Of a stretch of 6,048 bases of DNA, positions 1 to 6,021 are shown piece after piece (positions within the stretch are counted from its first letter, which is position 1; each line of letters opens with the position of its first letter). The notes under the pieces were generated by a model that was not told where the DNA came from, ran no database searches, and saw only the letters and a program-made list of their open reading frames with translations. The DNA comes from Smithellaceae bacterium. GTDB lineage: Bacteria > Desulfobacterota > Syntrophia > Syntrophales > Smithellaceae. The position numbers and the translations under genes are program-made. Location of the stretch: positions 1-6,048 of the forward strand of contig JAQVQT010000112.1 of the NCBI GenBank assembly GCA_028701435.1, in the 5' to 3' direction.

Positions 1-41
1 GCAAGGGCGCGTGATTTGATTTCATTCCAGCTCAGCGGCAT
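1..41 (-). CDS. 5' end of a probable DNA methyltransferase (MmeI-like/type II R-M family), cut by window edge
   Basis: Reading leftwards from the ATG at 41-39 gives MPLSWNEIKSRAL followed by an incomplete Ala codon, open to the window edge. An N-terminus with L-S-W-N-E-I-(K/R)-x-R-A is, from memory, characteristic of large class I SAM-dependent DNA methyltransferases and fused restriction-methylation enzymes of the MmeI type. The start is well fixed: the same frame has a TGA stop at 53-51, only three codons upstream, and no other start lies between. No clear Shine-Dalgarno sequence precedes the ATG. A sigma-70-like promoter sits about 60 bases upstream at 126-98, so this is probably a separate transcription unit from the lipid/glycerol genes. 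Only 14 codons are visible, so the family call rests on this short signature alone. Confidence 0.55.
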   Translation of the reverse strand, partial: MPLSWNEIKSRAL

Positions 42-253
42 AGTATCGTATCATTCTTCGTGTGTTCGACATGTGAGGTCTTGAAAACTATGGATTGCTT
101 ATACTGAAAAATATCATTTGTTTCAACGAGTTTTCTCTTGCGTATGGATGGCCGTGTGGGTGCCGGCCAGCGCCGCCGCATAACAAAAGTCCGCGCAAAA
201 TTTTAAAGGCGGCCCCAGTAAGTTATGGATCGAGGTTTACAGATGAAGCCATG
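42..253. other. Intergenic region between kinase and methyltransferase genes
   Basis: This 212-base stretch lies between the TAG stop of the kinase (256-254) and the ATG at 41. It contains the promoter at 126-98. It also holds a short inverted repeat, TGGCCG at 149-154 with CGGCCA at 164-169 (6 bp stem, 9-base loop), and an AT-rich block around 197-207 with AAAATTTT. Neither stem is followed by a T-run on the minus strand, so I see no convincing rho-independent terminator for the upstream operon. No RNA gene or small coding gene was recognised here. The plus-strand reading frame that opens at 95 runs antisense into the kinase and has no ribosome binding site. Confidence 0.6.
98..126 (-). promoter_or_regulatory. 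Predicted sigma-70-type promoter for the leftmost gene
   Basis: On the minus strand a -35 box TTGAAA (126-121, 5 of 6 match to TTGACA) and a -10 box TATAAG (103-98, 5 of 6 match to TATAAT) are separated by exactly 17 bases (120-104), the ideal spacing. The surroundings are AT-rich, unlike the GC-rich coding sequence on the left operon side. Transcription would start near position 91 and give a leader of about 50 bases before the ATG at 41. The position between the end of the kinase gene and the methyltransferase start is where a promoter is expected. This is a consensus match only. Confidence 0.6.
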
Positions 254-1828
254 CTACGATTTTGCGGGATAACCGGTGATATCCTGAATCTCTTTATACA
301 GCGGCTGCAGCCGTTCATACATTTTGAGGTAAACCCTTCGGTAGAGATGATCGTAGAGTTGGCAATTTTCGTGAATCGGCTCAAACACTTTTCCCATTCG
401 GGTCATGGCTTTCACCGCGGACGGAAAATCGGAATATAGTTTCAGGCCGACCGCGGCATCGATGGCCGCGCCCAGTGCGGAGGTCTCAAAAGTATGCGGC
501 CGTTCCGCCGTCATGCCGAAAATGTCCGCTGTAATCTGCATCGCCGCATCGCTTTGCGAGCCGCCTCCCGACACCCTGAGCCTGGTCACGGGGATCTTGG
601 TTTTCCGCTGGGTCAGTTCTCCGCCCTCGCGTAATCCATAGACCAGCCCCTCCAGCAACGCTCGATACACATAGGCGCGGCTGTGCACATCGCCGAAACC
701 AATAATCGATCCCTTTGCGAAAGGGTCGATTTCCCGGCCCGGCGTCCAGTAAGGCTGAAGCATCAACCCTTTTGAACCGGCCGGCACATGCTGAATCAAC
801 GAATCAAAAAACTTTTCCGGGGGCTCAGCCGTCTTCTCGGCAAGCATGCACTCCTGAAGGCCGAACTCTTCCTTGAACCAGCTGACCATCCAGAAACCGC
901 GAAAAATCGAGACCTCCGTATAATACGCATCCGGCACGGAAGCGGGATAGGGCGGGATCATCGGATACAGCTCAACATATTTGGGTGTGGCCACATCAAA
1001 CGTTGCAATGGTCCCGAAACTCAAACATCCTATTTCAGGCGTCAGACACCCGGAACCGAGAATTTCACAACCCTTGTCCGATCCGGCCGCAAAGACGGGC
1101 AATCCTTGGGGGATGCCGGTTTCCGCGGAAGCTTTCTTTGTAATTCGACCCAGCACTTCAGAGGGTTTGATGAGATCGGGAAGTTTCTCTCTGCCGATCT
1201 TGAAAATCCACCATTTGAAATCTAATTTTCCCGCCCATTGATAGGTCTTGTTGTTGAACGGAAGATATCCGATATTATTGGCCACCGAATCAATAAACTC
1301 TCCGGTAAGGCGGTGCGTGAAGAAGCCGGACAGCACCAGGTACTTGTAGGTCTTTTCCCAGATCTCCGGCTGCTGCTGGCGAATCCAGTTCGCATCGCAG
1401 TCCTGGATGGCGCCTTCGAGCGTATCGAGCAGCTTGACGGTCTTCATCACGGGCCGGAGCACGCCGGGCATGATCCGCCGTGAATCCGCCTTTCGCTGGT
1501 CCAGCCAGACAATCGCCGGCCGGAGCGGCGTGCCGTTTTTATCGACGTTGATCATCGTGGCGCGCTGCGTCGTAAGCGTCACGCCCTTGATATTCTTTTT
1601 CAGAGGTTCCTGTTTTTGCAGCAGTTGGCCGGTTGTCTTGCAGAATACGTCCCAGTAGTAGTCGGGCTGCTGTTCGGCCCAGCCGGGATTTTCCGAGAAA
1701 TACGGTTGAATGGGCGTCTTGACAATATCCAGGATGTTGCCTTCCGCATCGACAAGCGTTGCTCTGATGGATTGCGTGCCTGCGTCGATGGACAGAATCA
1801 ATTCTTCTGCTCTGATTTTTTGTGGCAT
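254..1828 (-). CDS. FGGY-family carbohydrate/polyol kinase, substrate uncertain
   Basis: This 524-residue protein (numbered from the ATG at 1828) has the full length and two-domain ASKHA fold layout of FGGY kinases, which transfer the ATP gamma-phosphate to a sugar or polyol in the cytoplasm. The N-terminal phosphate-1 motif is LSIDAGTQSIRATLVD (about residues 12-27). GWAEQ follows at about 49-53, then TTQRAT (86-91) and AIVWLDQRK (105-113). The likely catalytic base is Asp251 in AAGSDKG, followed by the phosphate-2 segment LSFGT (269-273). The C-terminal adenosine motif is SGGGSQSDAA (420-429). E. coli GlpK has NQRET here, where Arg83 and Glu84 contact glycerol; this protein keeps Arg (89) but has Ala90 in place of that Glu, so ordinary glycerol kinase activity is doubtful. 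Candidates are glycerol, dihydroxyacetone, an alkylglycerol or a pentulose. It is the last gene of the operon, 63 bases after the AGPS-like gene. The family is sure; the substrate is not. Confidence 0.93.
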   Translation of the reverse strand: MPQKIRAEELILSIDAGTQSIRATLVDAEGNILDIVKTPIQPYFSENPGWAEQQPDYYWDVFCKTTGQLLQKQEPLKKNIKGVTLTTQRATMINVDKNGTPLRPAIVWLDQRKADSRRIMPGVLRPVMKTVKLLDTLEGAIQDCDANWIRQQQPEIWEKTYKYLVLSGFFTHRLTGEFIDSVANNIGYLPFNNKTYQWAGKLDFKWWIFKIGREKLPDLIKPSEVLGRITKKASAETGIPQGLPVFAAGSDKGCEILGSGCLTPEIGCLSFGTIATFDVATPKYVELYPMIPPYPASVPDAYYTEVSIFRGFWMVSWFKEEFGLQECMLAEKTAEPPEKFFDSLIQHVPAGSKGLMLQPYWTPGREIDPFAKGSIIGFGDVHSRAYVYRALLEGLVYGLREGGELTQRKTKIPVTRLRVSGGGSQSDAAMQITADIFGMTAERPHTFETSALGAAIDAAVGLKLYSDFPSAVKAMTRMGKVFEPIHENCQLYDHLYRRVYLKMYERLQPLYKEIQDITGYPAKS

Positions 1829-1831
1829 ATG

Positions 1832-1840
1832 CACCGCCTT
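1832..1840 (-). promoter_or_regulatory. Ribosome binding site that sets the kinase start at ATG 1828
   Basis: The minus strand reads AAGGCGGTG CAT ATG. The first nine bases match the anti-Shine-Dalgarno complement AAGGAGGTG at 8 of 9 positions. The GGCGG core ends 5 bases before the ATG at 1828. An in-frame GTG at 1834-1832 would add two residues, but it is itself part of the ribosome binding site, leaving no proper spacing. The ATG at 1828 is therefore the better start. Confidence 0.75.
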
Positions 1841-1891
1841 GTTTTTCAGATTATTCTAGATGATTCAAGACGCTTTTTTCGGCCGCTTTCT

Positions 1892-3577
1892 TCAGTCCAG
1901 CCCCAGTTGACCGCCGGGATTCATGATGCCTTGCGGGTCGAAGTGTTTTTTTAAAGCCCGCAGAACGTCCATCTGCTCCTTGCCGAGATGCTTTTCCATC
2001 CAGGGGCCGATCATTCTACCCACGCCGTGATGATGGCTCAGAGAGCCGCCATGATGCTGAATGCTGTCGATGATTCCCCGCTGGAATTTGCGGAATTCCT
2101 CGGGATATTTCATATGCGCGATAAAAATGAAATAGAGATTCGTCCCCTGAGGATAAAAGTGCGAAGCGTGCGTCAGGCACATGGTGGCGGGTCGGTTCTT
2201 GACGCAGGCCCGCACGCCTTCATGAACCCGGTGAAGATTGTCCCAGGTCACGGCGGCTTCCAGTGTGTCGATCAAAATGTCATAGTCGCCCAAATCCTCG
2301 CGCATGTAAGGCTCCGTGTAGCGGGTGTGCTCCCATTTCCGCGCCGCGTAGCCGGTCAGAGACATCGCGCCGTGCTTTCGGGCGACGGCCTTGATTTTGC
2401 GCGCCACCAGCTTGGTGTAATCCCGGTCTCCTTCCACATTGCCCAGACTCAAACAGCGCTGCATGGGTTTGAAACCGCGCCACTTGAGCAGCTTGTCCAC
2501 GAGGTCCGGCATTCCGTAGAGCTTCAACCCCCGGTCGGTTTCCTCGGGATCGGAAATGCGGTAAATGGCCGGCTTGCCGAACTCCGACTGCATGATTTCG
2601 CGGCTGGCGTCAACGGCCGCTTCCCAGGTGGGATACATGAAGCTGAAACGTTCGCGATTCTCCGGCCGATAGCGGAATATTTTCATGGTGACTTCGACCA
2701 GAATGCCGAACGTCCCTTCGGAGCCCTTCATGATGTCGTTGACTTTGGGGCCGGTGGCGGTTGCCGGAAAATCCAGCGTTTTGAATGCGCCGGCGGGCGT
2801 GACGTATTCCTGGCTGAACACGATGTCGTAGGCGTCGCCGTAATACGTCGAGGCCTGTCCGGACCCCAGGGTTACGATCCAGCCGCCGACGGTGGAATAC
2901 TCAAAGGACTGCGGGAAATGTCCGCACGTATAGCGATGTTTGGTCTGAAAAAGTTCGGGGGCTTTGTTCAATGCATCTTCATACGCCGGTCCGAACATTC
3001 CCGGCTGAACCCGCGCCGTCTGGTTCAGTTCGTTCACTTCCAGCAGTTTGTTCATGTGCGTGCTGACCACCAGGGAGATGCCGCCGCGGACCGGACGACA
3101 CCCGAAGTTCACGGAAGAGCCGGCGCTGAAAACCGTTATCGGAATTTTTTCCCGGTTGCAGTATGCCACGATTTTTTTCACATCCTCTTTATCGCGGGGA
3201 TGAACCACAACATCCGCCACTTCGCGGACAATGCCGTGGCGCATTTCCAGCATTTCCTCCGTGGTCTTTCCGGAGGCGTATTTGACGCGGCTGTAGTCAT
3301 CCAGGGCGATATTTTCCCCGCCAACGAGATTCTTCAGGAATTCAATCTGATGGGACGCAAGATTCGGGGGGCGCTGCAAAGACACCGGCTCCAGTCCTTC
3401 CCTGCTTTTGGAGGAGAAATCCCCGTCGCTTAAATGAAATTCCTTCTTGATCATGTTGTACCAGGCGTCACTGGGATGTTTAAAACTGTGGGGATCGCCG
3501 TATTTAAAGATGGATCGGTAGGTTCCTGCGGGCGGAGCTTTTTCCGTCCACGCCGGACGGTAAGGATTGGATGTCAT
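1892..3577 (-). CDS. FAD-linked oxidase of the alkylglycerone-phosphate synthase (AGPS, alkyl-DHAP synthase) family
   Basis: This 561-residue protein belongs to the vanillyl-alcohol-oxidase/PCMH flavoprotein superfamily. AGPS replaces the acyl chain of acyl-DHAP with a fatty alcohol, making the ether bond of ether lipids. After an AGPS-like N-terminal segment (about 1-115, including a W-x-x-x-(I/V) block near 39-49), the FAD domain spans about 116-305. It contains the pyrophosphate-loop region FSAGSSVNFG (150-159), GHFPQSFEYSTVGGW (219-233) and GSEGTFGIL (285-293). In the C-terminal cap, Arg340 (YRISD), Arg426 (PYMRED), Tyr482 (LYFIF) and the GGSLSHHHGVGR block (510-521, His515-517) align, from my memory of mammalian AGPS, with its active-site Arg419, Arg515, Tyr578 and His615-617. 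Differences are SAGSS instead of GGGTS in the FAD loop and Leu237 where AGPS has Arg in STRASG. No signal peptide or membrane segment is evident. The ribosome binding site is excellent. Related bacterial proteins are often labelled only FAD-binding oxidase or glycolate-oxidase-like; the HHH block argues for AGPS chemistry. Confidence 0.88.
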   Translation of the reverse strand: MTSNPYRPAWTEKAPPAGTYRSIFKYGDPHSFKHPSDAWYNMIKKEFHLSDGDFSSKSREGLEPVSLQRPPNLASHQIEFLKNLVGGENIALDDYSRVKYASGKTTEEMLEMRHGIVREVADVVVHPRDKEDVKKIVAYCNREKIPITVFSAGSSVNFGCRPVRGGISLVVSTHMNKLLEVNELNQTARVQPGMFGPAYEDALNKAPELFQTKHRYTCGHFPQSFEYSTVGGWIVTLGSGQASTYYGDAYDIVFSQEYVTPAGAFKTLDFPATATGPKVNDIMKGSEGTFGILVEVTMKIFRYRPENRERFSFMYPTWEAAVDASREIMQSEFGKPAIYRISDPEETDRGLKLYGMPDLVDKLLKWRGFKPMQRCLSLGNVEGDRDYTKLVARKIKAVARKHGAMSLTGYAARKWEHTRYTEPYMREDLGDYDILIDTLEAAVTWDNLHRVHEGVRACVKNRPATMCLTHASHFYPQGTNLYFIFIAHMKYPEEFRKFQRGIIDSIQHHGGSLSHHHGVGRMIGPWMEKHLGKEQMDVLRALKKHFDPQGIMNPGGQLGLD

Positions 3578-3584
3578 CGGCAGG

Positions 3585-3592
3585 CCTCCTTT
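3585..3592 (-). promoter_or_regulatory. Strong ribosome binding site of the AGPS-like gene
   Basis: AAAGGAGG on the minus strand lies 7 bases upstream of the ATG at 3577. It sits in the 50-base gap after the glpD-like stop codon (TGA at 3630-3628). I see no promoter or hairpin in that gap, which supports co-transcription of the two genes. Confidence 0.85.
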
Positions 3593-3627
3593 GTTGATGT
3601 TTGGATCTTTGACAGATGAAGCTCTTT

Positions 3628-5274
3628 TCAGTCAACCGGTATTTTAAGCAAATCGACGACGGCCGCAATTTCCTTTTCCGTCTTTTCTTTGTTCCAGCGC
3701 AGCTCTTTGGCGGCCAAAACGGCGACTTTCCGCAATACCGCTTCGCCGGGATTGCCCAGCGTGCCGATGCCGGTGCGCCGCATGACGATGTCGGAGAGGG
3801 TGCGCGCCATTTCCTTGCGCACGGCGTAAACCACCTGCGCCTGAATTTCGCCGTCATCATTCAGCGTCTCGGACAAGGACTGATCTTCGCGCGCCAGCTT
3901 GATGACTTCTTTGTATTCGGTTCCGTAGTTGCGCGCCAGGTACTCCAGGGCGGCGGGGCTGATGCCGCTGTCCTCTTCCCTGGCTTCCTTCACAAAGGCA
4001 TTCAAATCTTTTATTTCGCAGCCGGCCAGATACTGTTTGGCCGTAGTGCTTTTGCCGAGCTTGCGCCCCAGCTTGACGCCGACGATCTTCAGGCATTTTT
4101 CCGCCAGCCGGCGGCTGGTGGTGTACTTGCCGCCTTCGACCGTAATCATTCCGTCCAGTCCGGCGTCCCCGTTGTCGAAGATTTCATATTTTCTCGACGA
4201 GGAATACGTTTCGCTGGTTTCTCTCTCGACCAGAGGACGCAGGCCGCCATAGGTATGCTTCACGTCTTCGTAAGAGAGCTTGCCGTCGCCGAAAGAACTG
4301 TTGACATCGCCGATCAGTTCCATAATGCTTTGCCGGGTCACCCGATACTCATCGGGATTTCCGTTGAAAGGTTTGTCGGTCGTGCCGATCAGCGTGTGAT
4401 TGCGCCAGGGAATCAGAAAGAAATGCCGGCCGGCCGGCGTCATGGAACCGACGATGTATTGGCCGGAGAGAAGCCGTTTTGCGGTGATGATGTGAATGCC
4501 TTCGGAACGGCGCAATGTCGGCGTTTCTTTTCCATTCGATTTGGCCAGGTCCAGAAGAAGATCCGCCCACGGACCGCCGCAGTTCACCGTGACGGTTCCC
4601 GCGATTTCATGGACTTTGCCGTTTTGCAAGTCTTTGACCTTCACGCCGGCAACCCGGTTTTCGGCATCCATGAGAAAACCTTCCACTCGGGCATAATTCG
4701 CCGCTTTCGCGCCATGGGCCACTGCGGATTTGATGAAGGCCAGCGTCAGCCGTTCGGGGAAAATACTGACGCAGTCGCAGAAAACCGAAGCGCCGGTCAG
4801 CCCTTTGGCGTGCACATGGGGTTCCTGCCGCAAGACTTCGCCGCGGCGAATGGTTCGGTGGGCCGGAATCCGTTTGCAGGGATCCCAGGTGCGCTTTTTG
4901 TCATAGGACAATGCGTCGTAAAGCAGCATGCCCACTTTTACAACCCGTTTATTGTTCTTCATCGGCTTTTGATAATGCATCATCATGATCGGCCACGGAT
5001 AGACGTAATTGGGAGCGATATTTTCCAACACTCTGCGCTCCCGCAGCGATTCCCGCACCAGCCGCACTTCTCCATTGACCAGATACCGCAGACCGCCGTG
5101 AATCATTTTCGACGTGGCCGCCGAAGTCGCCCAGGAAAAATCATTTTTTTCCAGCAGCGCCACCTTCAATCCCCGGGTGGCGGCTTCATAGGCCACCGAT
5201 GCTCCGCTGATCCCCCCGCCGATGACGATCACATCAAATTTTTCATGAGGATCTTTTTCAATAAACCGTTCCAT
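3628..5274 (-). CDS. glpD: FAD-dependent glycerol-3-phosphate dehydrogenase, GlpD type
   Basis: This 548-residue flavoprotein oxidises sn-glycerol 3-phosphate to DHAP and passes electrons to the quinone pool at the inner face of the cytoplasmic membrane. The N-terminal FAD-binding motif is DVIVIGGGISGA (14-25), with the acidic residue Glu42 ending the second strand in LLEKNDF. The family block KMIHGGLRYL (56-65) follows. Further GlpD hallmarks are NCGGPW (231-236), LIGTTD (295-300), YGGLRPL (342-348, Arg346), Arg361 and EGGKYTTSRRLAEK (380-393, Lys383). These match the substrate-binding Arg and Lys positions of E. coli GlpD as I recall them. A DAO_C-type helical tail of about 150 residues ends the protein. 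It lacks the cysteine cluster of the GlpA tail, and no glpB or glpC is present, so this is a single-subunit enzyme. It starts 14 bases after the regulator stop. In this operon it would supply DHAP for the AGPS-like enzyme or drain glycerol phosphate from lipid breakdown. Confidence 0.95.
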   Translation of the reverse strand: MERFIEKDPHEKFDVIVIGGGISGASVAYEAATRGLKVALLEKNDFSWATSAATSKMIHGGLRYLVNGEVRLVRESLRERRVLENIAPNYVYPWPIMMMHYQKPMKNNKRVVKVGMLLYDALSYDKKRTWDPCKRIPAHRTIRRGEVLRQEPHVHAKGLTGASVFCDCVSIFPERLTLAFIKSAVAHGAKAANYARVEGFLMDAENRVAGVKVKDLQNGKVHEIAGTVTVNCGGPWADLLLDLAKSNGKETPTLRRSEGIHIITAKRLLSGQYIVGSMTPAGRHFFLIPWRNHTLIGTTDKPFNGNPDEYRVTRQSIMELIGDVNSSFGDGKLSYEDVKHTYGGLRPLVERETSETYSSSRKYEIFDNGDAGLDGMITVEGGKYTTSRRLAEKCLKIVGVKLGRKLGKSTTAKQYLAGCEIKDLNAFVKEAREEDSGISPAALEYLARNYGTEYKEVIKLAREDQSLSETLNDDGEIQAQVVYAVRKEMARTLSDIVMRRTGIGTLGNPGEAVLRKVAVLAAKELRWNKEKTEKEIAAVVDLLKIPVD

Positions 5275-5282
5275 ACCGGCCG

Positions 5283-5290
5283 CTCCTTTT
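5283..5290 (-). promoter_or_regulatory. glpD ribosome binding site overlapping the regulator stop codon
   Basis: AAAAGGAG lies 8 bases before the ATG at 5274. Its first two bases are the last two of the TAA stop (5291-5289) of the upstream regulator gene. A ribosome ending the regulator therefore terminates on the glpD binding site. This indicates one transcript and probable translational coupling of the regulator and dehydrogenase. Confidence 0.85.
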
Positions 5291-5996
5291 AAAGCTTGTT
5301 GCTCTTCATACTTGCCAGAACCGCCTTTTCCGCGTACACGAGAACCTCTCTCATGATTTTGCGGGCCGGCTCCGCCTCCTTGTTTTTGACGGCCTCGTAG
5401 ATTTCGCTGTGAAATTTTCGGGAACGCTCGATGTTTTTGGGGCTGTCGAAATAAAGATATCCGTAATCACGGAATATTTGATTGAAAAAGTTCAGTCCGA
5501 TCGTGCAAAGCAGATTTTGGGTGGAGCGGGCGATGACCTGGTGAACCTGAATATCCTTTTCCAGCATGCTCATCTCCGGATCGTCAACGACGCGCTTCAG
5601 GTCTTCCAGATCTTTTGTCGTGCGCCTCTGCGCCGCGAGATAGGCCATCTGCGGCACCAGGTAACGGCGCGCCTCCAGAATGTTCATCATCACCTCTTGG
5701 CCGCCGTCCATATTGAAAGCAGCCTTGATCAGGTCGAAATTGCCGCTTTCCAGATAATTTTTGGCATACAACCCGTCGCCGTGACGAATTTCCAGCAGGC
5801 CGAGATTTTCGAGTTTGCGCAGCGCTTCGCGCACGGTAGCCCGATTGACTTGAAAATTTTCCGAAAGTTCCCTCTCCGTCGGCAGTTTGTCGCCCGCGTT
5901 GATTTGGCCGGACATAATCTGTTTTTGAATAACGGTGACGATCTCTTCGTGAAGCCGCGAACGCGTTACCGGAGTTGCAAAACTCTTCTGGACCAT
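5289..5996 (-). CDS. GntR-superfamily transcription regulator, FadR/FCD subfamily
   Basis: This is a 235-residue cytoplasmic DNA-binding protein (numbered from the ATG at 5996). Residues about 10-80 form the GntR winged helix: LHEEIVTVIQ, then AGDKLPTEREL (34-44), the recognition helix VNRATVREALRKLE (50-63), and the wing LLEIRHGDGLY (67-77). Residues about 100-230 form the all-helical FCD ligand domain. Of the usual FCD metal ligands, Asp148 and His152 (DIQVH) and His196 (KFH) are present. The final His expected 22 residues after His196 is Val218, so metal binding may be weak or lost. E. coli FadR, which binds acyl-CoA, also lacks this site. An in-frame ATG at 6044 would add 16 residues (M-Q-T-S-P...) of no recognisable domain. 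I prefer 5996 because a purine-rich GGGAGGAAAAGGAG precedes it and the extension is atypical for the family. Being first in the operon, it is a likely autoregulator and local repressor; its operator is probably beyond the window. Confidence 0.92.
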   Translation of the reverse strand: MVQKSFATPVTRSRLHEEIVTVIQKQIMSGQINAGDKLPTERELSENFQVNRATVREALRKLENLGLLEIRHGDGLYAKNYLESGNFDLIKAAFNMDGGQEVMMNILEARRYLVPQMAYLAAQRRTTKDLEDLKRVVDDPEMSMLEKDIQVHQVIARSTQNLLCTIGLNFFNQIFRDYGYLYFDSPKNIERSRKFHSEIYEAVKNKEAEPARKIMREVLVYAEKAVLASMKSNKL

Positions 5997-6007
5997 CGGG
6001 ATAAACG

Positions 6008-6021
6008 CTCCTTTTCCTCCC
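6008..6021 (-). promoter_or_regulatory. Ribosome binding site favouring the regulator start at 5996
   Basis: The minus strand reads GGGAGGAAAAGGAG, ending 11 bases before the ATG at 5996. It contains two Shine-Dalgarno-like cores, GGGAGG and AAAGGAG. The spacing is longer than ideal. The competing ATG at 6044 has only four bases of upstream sequence in the window, so its own site cannot be judged. If translation does start at 6044, this element is simply coding sequence. Confidence 0.5.

Noticed and set aside
149..169. Inverted repeat TGGCCG/CGGCCA as a terminator for the kinase operon
   Set aside because: The stem is only 6 bp with a 9-base loop, and no T-run follows on either strand. It could as easily be chance in a GC-rich patch.
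186..212. Possible hairpin around the AAAATTTT block (CCGC/GCGG arms on the minus strand)
   Set aside because: It offers only about four paired bases around a 14-base loop, and the downstream T-rich stretch is interrupted. This is too weak to call a terminator.
95..439. Plus-strand 114-codon frame starting in the intergenic region
   Set aside because: More than half lies antisense to the kinase 3' end. It has no ribosome binding site and no recognisable motif, and its start overlaps the minus-strand promoter.
1832..1834. GTG as the kinase start codon
   Set aside because: The GTG lies within the sequence that matches the anti-Shine-Dalgarno complement. The ATG two codons later has correct spacing.
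1845..1870. Imperfect palindrome centred on TCTAGA between the AGPS-like and kinase genes
   Set aside because: The flanks beyond the 6-base centre pair poorly (about 3 of 6), so it does not stand out as an operator.
1988..3433. Long plus-strand open frame (481 codons) inside the AGPS-like gene
   Set aside because: It is in exact codon register with the minus-strand gene, so its stop codons would need sense TTA, CTA or TCA codons, which appear to be avoided here. The translation is His/Phe/Arg-rich with no recognisable domain. The minus strand encodes a clear conserved enzyme.
3616..5292. Long plus-strand open frame (558 codons) covering the glpD gene
   Set aside because: It has the same codon-register antisense arrangement as the other shadow frame. 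It spans both ends of a highly conserved GlpD gene and shows no protein-family motif of its own.
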